A stretch of 64,000 nucleotides of DNA from JAVKBW01 sp040222995 (GTDB taxonomy: Bacteria > Pseudomonadota > Alphaproteobacteria > UBA8366 > Aestuariispiraceae), in assembly GCA_040222995.1 (NCBI GenBank), contig JAVKBW010000036.1, positions 1-64,000 on the forward strand, read 5' to 3'. The notes under the pieces are model-generated. The model did not search any database. It saw nothing but the letters and a program-made list of their open reading frames with translations, and was not told where the DNA came from. Positions 32,403 to 41,170 of this stretch are shown here, one piece after another (within the stretch, counting starts at the first letter, position 1; each line of letters opens with the position of its first letter). A program made the position numbers and the translations under genes.

Positions 32403-34758
32403 ATCCGCACTTGGAATAGCCGCAGGATGTGCAGGTGTCGCAGCCTTCCTGGCGCACCAGCGACGCCTGGGCGCATTTCGGGCATTGCCGGAAGGGAGCG
32501 GCGCCGGTCAGCAGCGGGCCGTCGTGGCCGACCGCCTTGGGCAGTTCCTGGGCGTCGCGGTCCTGCTTGTCCTTGTCCGGATTGGGCAGGAAGCCCGACT
32601 GGATCATGTGCTGTTCGATGACCCCGCCGATGGCGGCCAGCAAGGACGGTACGTAGCGCCCGCCCATCCATTGCCCGCCGCGCGGGTCGAACACGGCCTT
32701 CAGTTCCTCGACCACGAAGGAGACGTCGCCGCCGCGCCGGAACACGGCGGAGATCATGCGGGTCAGGGCCACGGTCCAGGCGTAATGTTCGGTGTTCTTG
32801 GAATTGATGAAAATCTCGAACGGGCGGATGCGGCCCGAGTCGTCCATCACGTCGTTGATGGTGATATAGAGCGCATGGTCGCTTTCCGGCCATTTGACCT
32901 TGTAGGTCCGCCCGGGCAGCTCGCCCGGCCGGTCCAGGGGCTGGAACATGCGCACGACGGAGCCGGAATCGCCTTCGTCGACGGGCAGCGCCTTGCGCGT
33001 CGCGGGCTCCAGCGGCAGTTCGGGCTCGTCGGCCTTGGCTTCCTTCTTGACCTCCAGCACCGCACCCGTGACGTCGTTGGGCCGGTAGGTGGTGCAGCCC
33101 TTGCAGCCCAGGTCGTAGGCCTGCATGTAGATGTCCTTGAAGTCGTCGAAGTCGATGCTTTCCGGGACGTTGATGGTCTTGGAGATGGAGGAATCGATGT
33201 ATTTCTGCACCGCCGCCTGCATGACCAGATGGTCGTTGGGGCTGAGCGACTGCGCATCGACGAAGGCGTCGGTCAGCACCGCGTCTTCGCCCCGCATGCG
33301 CTTGTAGAGGCGGTAGGCGTAATCGGTGACTTCTTCCTCGCGGCGGGTGCCGTCGGGCATCAGCACATGGCGGGTGTACTTGAAGGAAAACACCGGCTCC
33401 AGCCCCGAGGACACGTTGTCGGCGAACAGCGAGATCGTGCCCGTGGGCGCCACCGACGTCAGCAGCGCGTTGCGGATGCCGTGTTGGGATATGGCGTCCT
33501 TCACATCCTGGTCCAGGGTCTGGACATGTTCGCCAGCCAGATAGGCGTCCCGGTCGTAGAGCGGGAAGGCGCCCTTTTCACGGGCCAGATCGACGGAGGC
33601 GAGATAGGCCGAACGCTGGATCGCGCGCAGCCATTGTTCGGTCAGGCGCACGGCCTGCGATCCACCGTACCGCGCGCCGCACATGATCAGCGCGTCGGCC
33701 AAACCCGTGACGCCGAGCCCGATACGGCGCTTGGCCTGGGCCTCGTGGCGCTGGGCTTCGAGCGGGAAGTTGGAGGCGTCGACCACGTTGTCCATCATGC
33801 GCACGGCCGTGCGGACCAGCTTGTCCAGGGCCTCTGCATCAACCCCGGCGCCGTCTTCGAACGGCCGGTCGACCAGCCGCGCCAGATTGACCGAGCCCAA
33901 CAGACAGGCGCCGTAGGGCGGCAGCGGCTGTTCGCCGCAGGGGTTGGTGGCATGGATGGTTTCGCAATAGTTCAGGTTGTTGCGCGCGTTGATGCGGTCG
34001 ATGAAGATCACGCCCGGTTCGGCATAGTCATACGTACTGCGCATGATCTTGTTCCACAGATCGCGCGCGTCCACGCGCCGCGCCACCTTGCCGTCGAAAA
34101 CGAGGTCCCAGCCGTCGCCGACCTTCACCGCCGCCATGAAGGCGTCGCTGGCCAGGACGGACAGATTGAAATTGGTCAGGCGGCCGGGTGTCTGTTTCGC
34201 TGTAATGAATTCCTCAATATCCGGATGGTCGCAGCGCAAAGTCGCCATCATCGCGCCGCGGCGCGATCCCGCGCTCATGATCGTCCGGCACATCGAATCC
34301 CAGACATCCATGAAGGAAACCGGGCCGGAGGCATCGGCGCCGACGCCCTTCACAAGGGAACCCTTGGGCCGCAGGGTGGAGAAGTCGTAGCCGATCCCGC
34401 CCCCCTGCTGCAGCGTCAGGGCGGCCTCGCGCAGATGGCTGAAAATACCGTCCATGCTGTCAGGGACCGTTCCCATGACAAAGCAATTGAAAAGAGTGAC
34501 GTCGCGTGCGGTCCCTGCGCCGGCCAGAATTCGCCCGGCGGGCAGAAATCGGAAATCCTTTAACGCATTGAAAAATCGGTTTTCCCAGGTTTCTGGATCG
34601 GTGCTCGCGCCGGATTCAACCATTGCTACAGTTTTGGCAACCCGTTTCCAAGTATCGACGACGGTTTTGTCCACAGGCTGCCCATCCGGTTCTGTGAACC
34701 GGTATTTCATCTCCCAAATCCGGCTGGAGATGTCTGTATGGAACGGGCCGTCAATCAT
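32401..34758 (-). CDS. nrdJ: Adenosylcobalamin-dependent (class II) ribonucleoside-diphosphate reductase
   Basis: Makes dNTP precursors with AdoCbl as radical source, independent of oxygen. 785 aa. LFNCFVMGTVPDSMDGIF carries the first redox Cys, GGGIGYDFSTLRP and NPCGEQPLPPYGACLLG the active-site residues, and ASDVAPTGTISLFADNVSSG-like sequence the phosphate site. A DUF-type segment (RTYKVKWPESDHALYIT) and a C-terminal zinc-ribbon with redox cysteines (CPKC, CDTCTSCGYSKC) follow. The first 300 bp are much less GC-rich than the rest. Expression is uncoupled from the upstream plsC by 240 bp with an operator-like palindrome and a DnaA box. Confidence 0.95.
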   Translation of the reverse strand: MIDGPFHTDISSRIWEMKYRFTEPDGQPVDKTVVDTWKRVAKTVAMVESGASTDPETWENRFFNALKDFRFLPAGRILAGAGTARDVTLFNCFVMGTVPDSMDGIFSHLREAALTLQQGGGIGYDFSTLRPKGSLVKGVGADASGPVSFMDVWDSMCRTIMSAGSRRGAMMATLRCDHPDIEEFITAKQTPGRLTNFNLSVLASDAFMAAVKVGDGWDLVFDGKVARRVDARDLWNKIMRSTYDYAEPGVIFIDRINARNNLNYCETIHATNPCGEQPLPPYGACLLGSVNLARLVDRPFEDGAGVDAEALDKLVRTAVRMMDNVVDASNFPLEAQRHEAQAKRRIGLGVTGLADALIMCGARYGGSQAVRLTEQWLRAIQRSAYLASVDLAREKGAFPLYDRDAYLAGEHVQTLDQDVKDAISQHGIRNALLTSVAPTGTISLFADNVSSGLEPVFSFKYTRHVLMPDGTRREEEVTDYAYRLYKRMRGEDAVLTDAFVDAQSLSPNDHLVMQAAVQKYIDSSISKTINVPESIDFDDFKDIYMQAYDLGCKGCTTYRPNDVTGAVLEVKKEAKADEPELPLEPATRKALPVDEGDSGSVVRMFQPLDRPGELPGRTYKVKWPESDHALYITINDVMDDSGRIRPFEIFINSKNTEHYAWTVALTRMISAVFRRGGDVSFVVEELKAVFDPRGGQWMGGRYVPSLLAAIGGVIEQHMIQSGFLPNPDKDKQDRDAQELPKAVGHDGPLLTGAAPFRQCPKCAQASLVRQEGCDTCTSCGYSKCG

Positions 34759-34794
34759 TCTGGGGCTTTCAAAGCGTTATTCCACCGAACTGTA

Positions 34795-34829
34795 AATATC
34801 TGATATTGTTAATAAAAAGTATTTTTCAA
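34795..34829 (-). promoter_or_regulatory. Candidate nrdJ promoter with AATATC-T-GATATT palindrome
   Basis: TTGAAA on the minus strand (34824-34829) is followed about 17 bp later by an AT-rich -10 position that overlaps a perfect 6-1-6 palindrome AATATC-T-GATATT (34795-34807), about 37 bp before the ATG. The palindrome does not match the NrdR box (ACACwATATATwGTGT) well, so the regulator is open. Confidence 0.35.
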
Positions 34830-34978
34830 TGGTGCCTCGACTATACTCTTTCCTGATGCGAAGTCAATGTTGTTCCTGTTTTGTTTTGCGCCAAGGGCTC
34901 TTGAATATCAGCCGGGAAAACCTCGAACCCCCCGGAAAACGGTTGTTTCGGTGCAGGACGAAATTTAAGCCCACAAGG

Positions 34979-34987
34979 TTATCCACA
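34979..34987 (+). promoter_or_regulatory. Consensus DnaA box upstream of nrdJ
   Basis: Exact TTATCCACA, 221 bp upstream of nrdJ and just after the plsC stop. A one-mismatch copy TTGTCCACA in the same orientation lies inside nrdJ (34667-34675). DnaA is known to control nrdAB in E. coli; here it is only a possibility. Confidence 0.4.
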
Positions 34988-34999
34988 GTTTGTACGGGC

Positions 35000-35728
35000 T
35001 TAAACCGCGCCGGATCCCGCCTGATTCGAATTTTCCAGCCTGTGGGTCGCTTCGTTGATCCGCTCACTTGCCTGCTGAAGAAACGTGCGGCGATCGAGAC
35101 CCGGCGGAAACGGTTCGAGAAACTGCAGGCTGATATGGCCGGGTTTGCACGCGCTGAGCTTTTTCGGCCAGACCGATCCGGAATTCAGCGCCGCCGGAAC
35201 GCATGGCAACCCCAGTTCGCTGTAAAGGGCTGCGGCTCCTGGCAGAAACTTGCGGGACTGTCCGGGGGCGGTTCTGGTGCCTTCCGGAAAGATGACGATA
35301 ACCCGGTTTTCCGCTGTGCGCGCCTTTGCATCGACCGTCATCTGTTTCAACGCCGCCATGCCGGCGGAGCGGTCGACGGCGACATGCCCGGTCTTGCGCA
35401 GGTAAACACCGAACAGCGGTATTTTCGTCAGTTCCTGCTTCAGAACGAAGGACGGCATATCGAAAAATTCGGTCAGGGCCAGGGTTTCCCAGGCGGACTG
35501 ATGTTTGCTGATGACCAGAAACGGCTTGTTCGGTAGATGTTCCACCCCGTCGATTGACCAGCTAATGCCGCCGATCCAGCGTGTCGTCCACAGCATAGTG
35601 CGCAACCAGAATACCGCGAAAGGCCGAAACCACCGGTCAGGCAGCAGCATCAGCGGAATATAGGCGACGGCCATGATCAGGGTCAGGCCGTAAAACACCG
35701 TGGCGAACAGGACGCCGCGCACGGTCAT
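35000..35728 (-). CDS. plsC: 1-acyl-sn-glycerol-3-phosphate acyltransferase (PlsC family)
   Basis: 242 aa: one or two N-terminal membrane segments, then the acyltransferase motifs: block I KHQSAWETL (His with Glu in the usual Asp place), block III FPEGTRTAPG, and block IV-like GLPCVPAALNSG. Makes phosphatidic acid at the inner membrane. ATG overlaps the stop of the DUF218 gene (ATGA); last gene of the ftsE operon. Confidence 0.92.
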   Translation of the reverse strand: MTVRGVLFATVFYGLTLIMAVAYIPLMLLPDRWFRPFAVFWLRTMLWTTRWIGGISWSIDGVEHLPNKPFLVISKHQSAWETLALTEFFDMPSFVLKQELTKIPLFGVYLRKTGHVAVDRSAGMAALKQMTVDAKARTAENRVIVIFPEGTRTAPGQSRKFLPGAAALYSELGLPCVPAALNSGSVWPKKLSACKPGHISLQFLEPFPPGLDRRTFLQQASERINEATHRLENSNQAGSGAV

Positions 35729-36339
35729 GGCGCGGTTACCAGTTCATCGACATTACGGATAAACGCCAGCAGGGTTTTCGTGTATTCCCCGGCCAGCAGT
35801 AATGCGGTTCCCGGGTAGCGGTACCAACTGCTGCTTTTTACATGGTCGGGGAAAACGGGATGCGCGATGATTTCGACATCCGGCATCGCGGCCTGAAATT
35901 CAACGAGGCTGCGCGGCATGTGATAGGCGGCGGTAACAAGGCGCAACGACCGGTATCCTTCCTTTTTCATCCATTCGGCGGTTTCCTGGGCGTTTCCGGC
36001 TGTATCGTCCGCTTCGTAGCCCAGCACGATGCAACAATCGGCGCGACTCGGATTCTGCAGCGAGACCCGCAACAGTTCCTCAACATCAATGCCGCGATGC
36101 ACGCCTGAAACGAAAAGTTTCCTGGCCCTTTCTTCTTCAAGAAGCTGCAGACCGGATTCAAGCCTCAAACTGCCGCCGGTCAGAACGGCAATCGCATCGG
36201 TCTTCCGTTCCGGCGATTCGATATCCGTCGGCAGACTGACCGCGAAAATGACGAATCCGACAAGCCAAAGGCCGCCGGCAACAATCAGACCGGCGGAAAG
36301 CCACAAACGGCGAGATGTGCGGCGACGGGACGAGCGCAT
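35725..36339 (-). CDS. YdcF/DUF218 (ElyC-like) membrane protein
   Basis: 204 aa: basic N-terminus, one membrane helix (LWLSAGLIVAGGLWLVGFVIFAV), then a Rossmann-like DUF218 domain with DAIAVLTGGSLRLESGLQLLE, LFVSGVH, DTAGNAQETAEWM and LVTAAYHMPRS. Members influence envelope biogenesis; the substrate is not known. Between ftsX and plsC in one operon. Confidence 0.9.
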   Translation of the reverse strand: MRSSRRRTSRRLWLSAGLIVAGGLWLVGFVIFAVSLPTDIESPERKTDAIAVLTGGSLRLESGLQLLEEERARKLFVSGVHRGIDVEELLRVSLQNPSRADCCIVLGYEADDTAGNAQETAEWMKKEGYRSLRLVTAAYHMPRSLVEFQAAMPDVEIIAHPVFPDHVKSSSWYRYPGTALLLAGEYTKTLLAFIRNVDELVTAP

Positions 36340-36413
36340 GATAAATCTTGTACGGCGACTCGCGGCATGTGGTCCAGAGGGCCGGGCCGGATACTGTCGC
36401 TGCGAAAAGCCGG

Positions 36414-37298
36414 TCAGGCCATATCCGAAAGTGCCTTCATGACCGTTCGCCGGGCACTTATCATGGCGATCAGGCTGGCTGCAAAAGGCAGAACCGCCAT
36501 GGCAAGCCAGCGATAATAGCCGCCGGCGGCATTGCCGTTATCCGCAATTTCCAGACCGTCCGCCGCCTGGCTCAACCCGAAAACGGTTACCATTGCCATT
36601 ACTGTGCCGATCCCCGCACCGATCAGCGCCAGCCGCAGCGCGTGGGTCTGAAACTGCCGGGCGATGTAGCCGTCCTGCGCCCCGATCAGGTGCAGCAGTT
36701 CAATCGTATCGCGATGGGCGAACAGCGCGCCGCGCGTCGCGAACACCATCATGATGACGGCAGCGCCGGTAACGACAACGACAACGCCGAGAGCGACGGC
36801 CTGCAGCGACCGAAGGTAACCGATAACCCGGTCGCGCCACAGCCCGTGGTCATCGGCGCGGGCGCCGGTGGCGGCTTCGAGTTCGCGATTGAGATCGTCG
36901 ATATCGACCGTCCGGTCCGAATTCAGCTTAACGTCTATCAATCGTGGCAGGGGTAACGCGCCGATATCCGCACCGGCGCCGAGCCAGGGTTCGAGAAGCG
37001 CCTGCATTTCGATCAGCGGCAGGGCCTGGGCGTTTTCAATTCCCGGCGTCCGCCGAAGAATATCCAGGGTGCCATCAAGCCGCCGTTGCAGATCCGTTGT
37101 GTCTTCATCGCCACGAACGGGCACCTCGACCGTCATCGTACCGGTCAGCCCGGCTTCCCACTGATTGGCGAAATCCGACAGGGCAATGGTTCCCCACATC
37201 GCCAACGCCGCGATATAGACCAGAAAGCCGATCATCCACGGCATGAAACGCGTGGACGGGTCCCGGTTCAACGGCAGATCGAGGCGGCGCACCAGCAT
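36414..37298 (-). CDS. ftsX: Cell division ABC transporter permease FtsX
   Basis: 294 aa, four membrane helices with a periplasmic domain between the first and second (residues about 45-160) and the FtsX-type C-terminal permease region (TIELLHLIGAQDGYIARQFQTHALRLALIGA). Partners FtsE to activate peptidoglycan hydrolysis at the septum. Its ATG shares an A with the ftsE stop (TAATG), so translation is coupled. Confidence 0.93.
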   Translation of the reverse strand: MLVRRLDLPLNRDPSTRFMPWMIGFLVYIAALAMWGTIALSDFANQWEAGLTGTMTVEVPVRGDEDTTDLQRRLDGTLDILRRTPGIENAQALPLIEMQALLEPWLGAGADIGALPLPRLIDVKLNSDRTVDIDDLNRELEAATGARADDHGLWRDRVIGYLRSLQAVALGVVVVVTGAAVIMMVFATRGALFAHRDTIELLHLIGAQDGYIARQFQTHALRLALIGAGIGTVMAMVTVFGLSQAADGLEIADNGNAAGGYYRWLAMAVLPFAASLIAMISARRTVMKALSDMA

Positions 37299-37993
37299 TA
37301 CGGCTGTCCCCGCAGGCCGGCGCCCCACGCGGAATCGTCATCTGAGACCAGCCTGCTATCCTGCAGATGCATGACCGGATGCCTGAACCTGTCAACCAGC
37401 GACCGGTTGTGCGTGGCGATAACCACAGCCGTCCCCATCCGGTTCAATTCCTCGAAAAGGTACAGCAGGCGCACCGCGATGGCGTCATCGACATTGCCTG
37501 TCGGTTCGTCGGCCAACAGAAGGCCGGGCCGGGCGATCACGGCGCGGGCAATGGCGACACGTTGTTTCTGACCGCCGGACAGGGTCGCCGGCAGGGCATC
37601 GATGTGGTCCGCAAGCCCGACCCAGGCCAGCAATTCGCCGACATGTTTCTTGACGACGGTTTCGCTTGCGCCGTTGACCCGCAGCGGCAGCGCCACGTTG
37701 TCGAAAGCCGACATATGATCCAGCAGCCTGAATTCCTGAAACACGACGCCGATGCGCCGGCGCACGGCCGGCAGTTCCTTGCGGGGGATGGTCGCGACAT
37801 CGCGATCCATGATGGAAATCAGGCCGCGGCTGGGCCGTGTCGCAAGGTACATCAGACGCAGCAGGGTCGATTTGCCGGCGCCGCTGGCCCCGACCAGAAA
37901 GTTAAACGACCCTTCTTTCAAGTCGAACGAGATGTCGCTTAGAACTTCAGGTCCGGCACCGTAGCGCATTCCTACATTTTCAAAGCGAATCAC
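37298..37993 (-). CDS. ftsE: Cell division ATP-binding protein FtsE
   Basis: 231-aa ABC ATPase. Walker A GASGAGKST, Q-loop VFQEFRLL, signature LSGGQKQR, Walker B LLLADEPTGNVD and the switch His in ATHNRSL. The GTG start (IRFENVGMRYG) is chosen by family length; the frame stays open upstream. Divergent from the zinc-ribbon protein, 228 bp apart. First gene of ftsE-ftsX-ydcF-plsC. Confidence 0.95.
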   Translation of the reverse strand: MIRFENVGMRYGAGPEVLSDISFDLKEGSFNFLVGASGAGKSTLLRLMYLATRPSRGLISIMDRDVATIPRKELPAVRRRIGVVFQEFRLLDHMSAFDNVALPLRVNGASETVVKKHVGELLAWVGLADHIDALPATLSGGQKQRVAIARAVIARPGLLLADEPTGNVDDAIAVRLLYLFEELNRMGTAVVIATHNRSLVDRFRHPVMHLQDSRLVSDDDSAWGAGLRGQP

Positions 37994-38221
37994 ACGCTGT
38001 TCCCGCCTGCTCTTGGTTACCGGAATTGGCCATTCCGTCAGAACGAGACTAACTTTCGCCGAACCGGTGAACAAGGCGGGAAGCCGCTGAATCCGTACAG
38101 CTTTCCCGAATACAGGTCAGATGTAACCGGCACCGGATTGGGGGCTGCCCTTCGGTAACCTTGCGCAGCGGTGCTGCGGCTCTTATAAAAAATCAAGTGT
38201 ATCACAGGGTTTCCGCTACCG

Positions 38222-39196
38222 ATGGTTCTGGTTTGTCCGAATTGTTCGTCCCGCTTCAAGGTGAAGGCGGAAGCTCTGGGTGAAAAGGGCCGGCTGGTCC
38301 GTTGCGCCAAATGCAGTCACAAATGGCATGCTGCTGTCGATGATCTTGTAGAAGGCGGCGGCGCTGCCAAATCCGATGAAAAACCGTCGGCGAAAAAGGC
38401 CGCTGCACAAAAAACAGCCGCTCCGAAACCTGAAGCGGCTCCAAAACCCGAAGCCGCTGCCGAACCGCCTGCCGCCGATCCGCCCGCTGCCGAACCTGAA
38501 CCGGAACCGGAAGAAGCCGGTCCGCCCGAACCTGCGGCGGAACCGGAAAGCGCCGAGCCGGAGTTCGCCGGCCCGGATGCGCTGGCCCACCTTGATCGCG
38601 AAGATGAAGACGCAGATGGTGAAAGCGATGCCGACGGTGCGTTGCCGGACGACGATTTTGACCGGTCGCCGCCACCGATCCCGCCAGCCTCGCATTTCGA
38701 ACCTCGCGAACCGCCGTCCCGGTCGATCGGGCCGTGGATTTCATGGGGCGTGCTGATCGGTTTTATCGTGCTTTTCCTCGGCGGCGTATTCATTTTTTCA
38801 AAACCGCTCGTGGAGGCCTATCCTGGCGCGTCGAAGATTTTCATGGCTGTCGGTATCGATGTTGACATCCTGGGCCACGGCTTCGACCTGCCGGAGCCGG
38901 TGGCGGAGGCGCATCCCGACAAGACGCCGCGCACCCTGGTTGTCAAGGGCATGGTGGTGAACACCACCGGCGAAACGATGGAAATTCCGCTTTTGAAAGG
39001 ATCCCTGCGCGATACCGACGGTGCGGATCTGGCGTCCTGGGCATTTCGTGCGTCGCGAGACGAAGCATTGCCGGGCGAATCGGTGCCGTACGAAACCGAA
39101 ACCAGCGAAATTCCGCAGGGCGCAACGTCGGTTGCGGTGACTTTCCTGACCGAAGAGGAAGCCCGGGAGCAGGGGTTGCTGAAAGAAGGCGAATAG
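38222..39196 (+). CDS. MJ0042-type zinc-ribbon membrane protein with DUF3426-like domain
   Basis: 324 aa. N-terminal zinc ribbon (CPNCSSRF, CAKCSHKW), a long Pro/Glu/Ala linker (residues about 50-150), one membrane helix (ISWGVLIGFIVLFLGGVFIF) and a C-terminal beta domain (RTLVVKGMVVNTTGETMEIP, GESVPYETE). This is the common alphaproteobacterial zinc-ribbon/DUF3426 arrangement beside ftsE. Function unknown; possibly metal- or envelope-sensing. Confidence 0.88.
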   Translation: MVLVCPNCSSRFKVKAEALGEKGRLVRCAKCSHKWHAAVDDLVEGGGAAKSDEKPSAKKAAAQKTAAPKPEAAPKPEAAAEPPAADPPAAEPEPEPEEAGPPEPAAEPESAEPEFAGPDALAHLDREDEDADGESDADGALPDDDFDRSPPPIPPASHFEPREPPSRSIGPWISWGVLIGFIVLFLGGVFIFSKPLVEAYPGASKIFMAVGIDVDILGHGFDLPEPVAEAHPDKTPRTLVVKGMVVNTTGETMEIPLLKGSLRDTDGADLASWAFRASRDEALPGESVPYETETSEIPQGATSVAVTFLTEEEAREQGLLKEGE

Positions 39197-39281
39197 GCCC
39201 GGTCGCCGTTTCATCAAACTGTTACAAATCTGCCTTAGCTTCAGAAACTGTTCGTCATGTTTCCGGTATAGGATACGCCGA

Positions 39282-39794
39282 GTGCTGGCTAAAGCTGTCG
39301 CGGTTGCCTTTGTCCTGTTGTTTCCGTTGATTTTCGGGCCGGCTGACGCCGAGGACGAGATTTTCGGAATCTGGCGCGATCCGGCAATGCAGGCGGATGT
39401 TTTTCTGTATGCATGTGACGATGGCCTGTGCGGTGACCTGGTCCGGCTGCCGGAGAAGGCCGCCCGGCAGGACCTCAAGAATCCCGATCCCGCAAAACGC
39501 GGTCGGAATCTGCTGGGCCTTACCGTGATCGACGGATTCCACCGGATCGACCGTTCCGGCAGTATGTGGATCGGCGGCGGCGACCAGGGACGGCTGCCCG
39601 GACGGATTTACGTCCCGACGAATGGCGACACACTGGGCGATGCCGCGAATACCTATGTCATCAGCCTGACGTCGAAAGACACCCTGACAATCGGCATCGA
39701 CAATTGCCTGTTCAGTTGTCTGGCTTCATACAAATGGTTTCGGGTCGGCGGTGATGACCGGCCCCGAACCTCCCGGCAATCCGGCAGAAACTGA
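39282..39794 (+). CDS. Exported DUF2147 family protein
   Basis: 170 aa. Signal peptide (ending PADAED), then GIWRDPAMQADVFLYAC, GDLVRLPEKAARQDLKNPD, GLTVIDGF, PGRIYVP and DTLTIGIDNCLFSCLASYKWFR, the DUF2147 pattern of a small periplasmic beta-barrel-like protein. Four cysteines may form disulfides. The start is GTG; function unknown. Confidence 0.85.
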   Translation: MLAKAVAVAFVLLFPLIFGPADAEDEIFGIWRDPAMQADVFLYACDDGLCGDLVRLPEKAARQDLKNPDPAKRGRNLLGLTVIDGFHRIDRSGSMWIGGGDQGRLPGRIYVPTNGDTLGDAANTYVISLTSKDTLTIGIDNCLFSCLASYKWFRVGGDDRPRTSRQSGRN

Positions 39795-39916
39795 TACGGC
39801 GGCGTCCGGGTGTCGCAGAGCCGTCGTTCCGCAAGATTTGTTGACCTGCGTCATGTCGGCTAGGATTCGAAAGTGTCAGAATAACACAATCACAACCCGG
39901 AAAGGGAATCTGCCCC

Positions 39917-40135
39917 ATGGCATTTGAAGATCTGAAGGCCGAAATCTTGACGGTGCTGGATGCGCTGCGCGGTCCGTCGCCCGATGCTCACGAAGTGTAT
40001 GAACGCGTGCGCCAGTCGCTCGATACGATGAAAGCCGAAGGCTTGCCGTTGCCCGAGGATCTGGTGCATCTGGAAGAGCGCCTCGAACGCGCATTCGCCG
40101 AGCAGCAGCGCGATGGGTCCGGCGCACGGCAGTGA
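39917..40135 (+). CDS. Hypothetical 72-aa helical protein
   Basis: Starts MAFEDLKAEILTVLDALRG and is almost entirely charged amphipathic helix (RVRQSLDTMKAEGLPLPED, HLEERLERAFAEQQ). GGAAAGGGAA lies 8-15 bp before ATG, supporting translation. No domain recognised. It precedes the cydAB operon in convergent orientation. Confidence 0.7.
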   Translation: MAFEDLKAEILTVLDALRGPSPDAHEVYERVRQSLDTMKAEGLPLPEDLVHLEERLERAFAEQQRDGSGARQ

Positions 40136-40156
40136 CGCGGTGCTGCGGCCACGGCT

Positions 40157-41170
40157 TCAGTCGTAGCTCAGCGAACGGGCCTTGCCTCTGAAAACCGTGT
40201 AGGCGAGCACGGTGTATCCTAGGATCGTCGGCAGCACGACACAGGTGCCGATAAGGATGATCATCAGGCTTTCCGGCGCGGCGGCGGCTTCATAGATCGT
40301 CAGACGGTCCGGCACGACATAGGGATAGAATGAATAGGCCAGGCCGCAGAAAGCCAGGATGAACACGCCGGTTCCCGCGACGAAGGGCAGCCAGGCGAAA
40401 CGGTCGTTTTCCGCCGGCAGGCGTTTCAGCCAGACCCACAGCAGAAAAATCAGGCCGGCCGACACGATCGGCAGCGGCGACAGATACAGGGCTTCGGGGT
40501 ATAGGAACCACTTGTCGAATATCCGTGTGCTGACAAAGGGCGTCGCCAGCGAGATCGCTCCCATGCCCAGCACAAGGCCCCAGATGCCGCCCTTCGCCCA
40601 GCCAACCGCCTTTTTCTGCAGCGAACCCTCGGTTTTCAGGATGAGCCAGGCCGCGCCGATAAAGCTGTATCCGACAGTAAGAAACACCGCCGTCAGACAG
40701 GCGAACAGTACCGTGAACAGGGTGTAGTCCAGACCCATCACATACAGCCCCAGCATGAATCCCTGCGACAGCGACGTCATCAGGCTGCCGGCGAAGAAGG
40801 CCCGGTTCCAGATCTGCTTGTGATGGCCCGGCGCCTTCGCCCTGAAATCGAATGCGACCCCGCGCAGGATCAGCCCGACCAGCATTACCGCCACGGGAAG
40901 GTACAGCGCGGTCAGGATGACGCCATGCGCCGTCGGAAAGGCGACAAGCATGATGCCGATGGCCAATACCAGCCACGTTTCGTTGGCATCCCAGAACGGC
41001 CCGATCGTCGAGATCATCCGGTCCTTGTCCGCGTCGCCGACCAGCGGCGACAGAACCCCGACGCCAAGGTCAAATCCGTCCAGCACGACATAGATCAGGA
41101 TCGACAGGCCCATCAGCGCGGCGAAGGTGAAAGGCAGCCAGGTGCCGGGATCTCCGAAAAGGTCCATCAT
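40157..41170 (-). CDS. cydB: Cytochrome bd-type (CIO) quinol oxidase subunit II
   Basis: 337 aa, about eight membrane helices. LIYVVLDGFDLGVGVLSPLVG, WDANETWLVLAIG, LPVAVMLVGLILRGVAFDFR and GYTVLAYTVFRGKA are typical. The ATG overlaps the cydA stop (ATGA). No cydX or cydDC is seen beside it, as usual for the cyanide-insensitive oxidase branch. Confidence 0.95.
   Translation of the reverse strand: MMDLFGDPGTWLPFTFAALMGLSILIYVVLDGFDLGVGVLSPLVGDADKDRMISTIGPFWDANETWLVLAIGIMLVAFPTAHGVILTALYLPVAVMLVGLILRGVAFDFRAKAPGHHKQIWNRAFFAGSLMTSLSQGFMLGLYVMGLDYTLFTVLFACLTAVFLTVGYSFIGAAWLILKTEGSLQKKAVGWAKGGIWGLVLGMGAISLATPFVSTRIFDKWFLYPEALYLSPLPIVSAGLIFLLWVWLKRLPAENDRFAWLPFVAGTGVFILAFCGLAYSFYPYVVPDRLTIYEAAAAPESLMIILIGTCVVLPTILGYTVLAYTVFRGKARSLSYD

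Noticed and set aside
32485..34563. 692-aa plus-strand ORF across nrdJ
   Set aside because: Antisense shadow; composition rich in His, Arg and Gly without domain features.
34759..34830. NrdR box pair or cobalamin riboswitch upstream of nrdJ
   Set aside because: No ACACwATATATwGTGT-like pair and no B12-box-like conserved stretch was found in the 240-bp leader; only an AATATC-T-GATATT palindrome.
34829..35536. 235-aa plus-strand ORF over plsC
   Set aside because: Antisense to plsC motifs; no recognisable fold.
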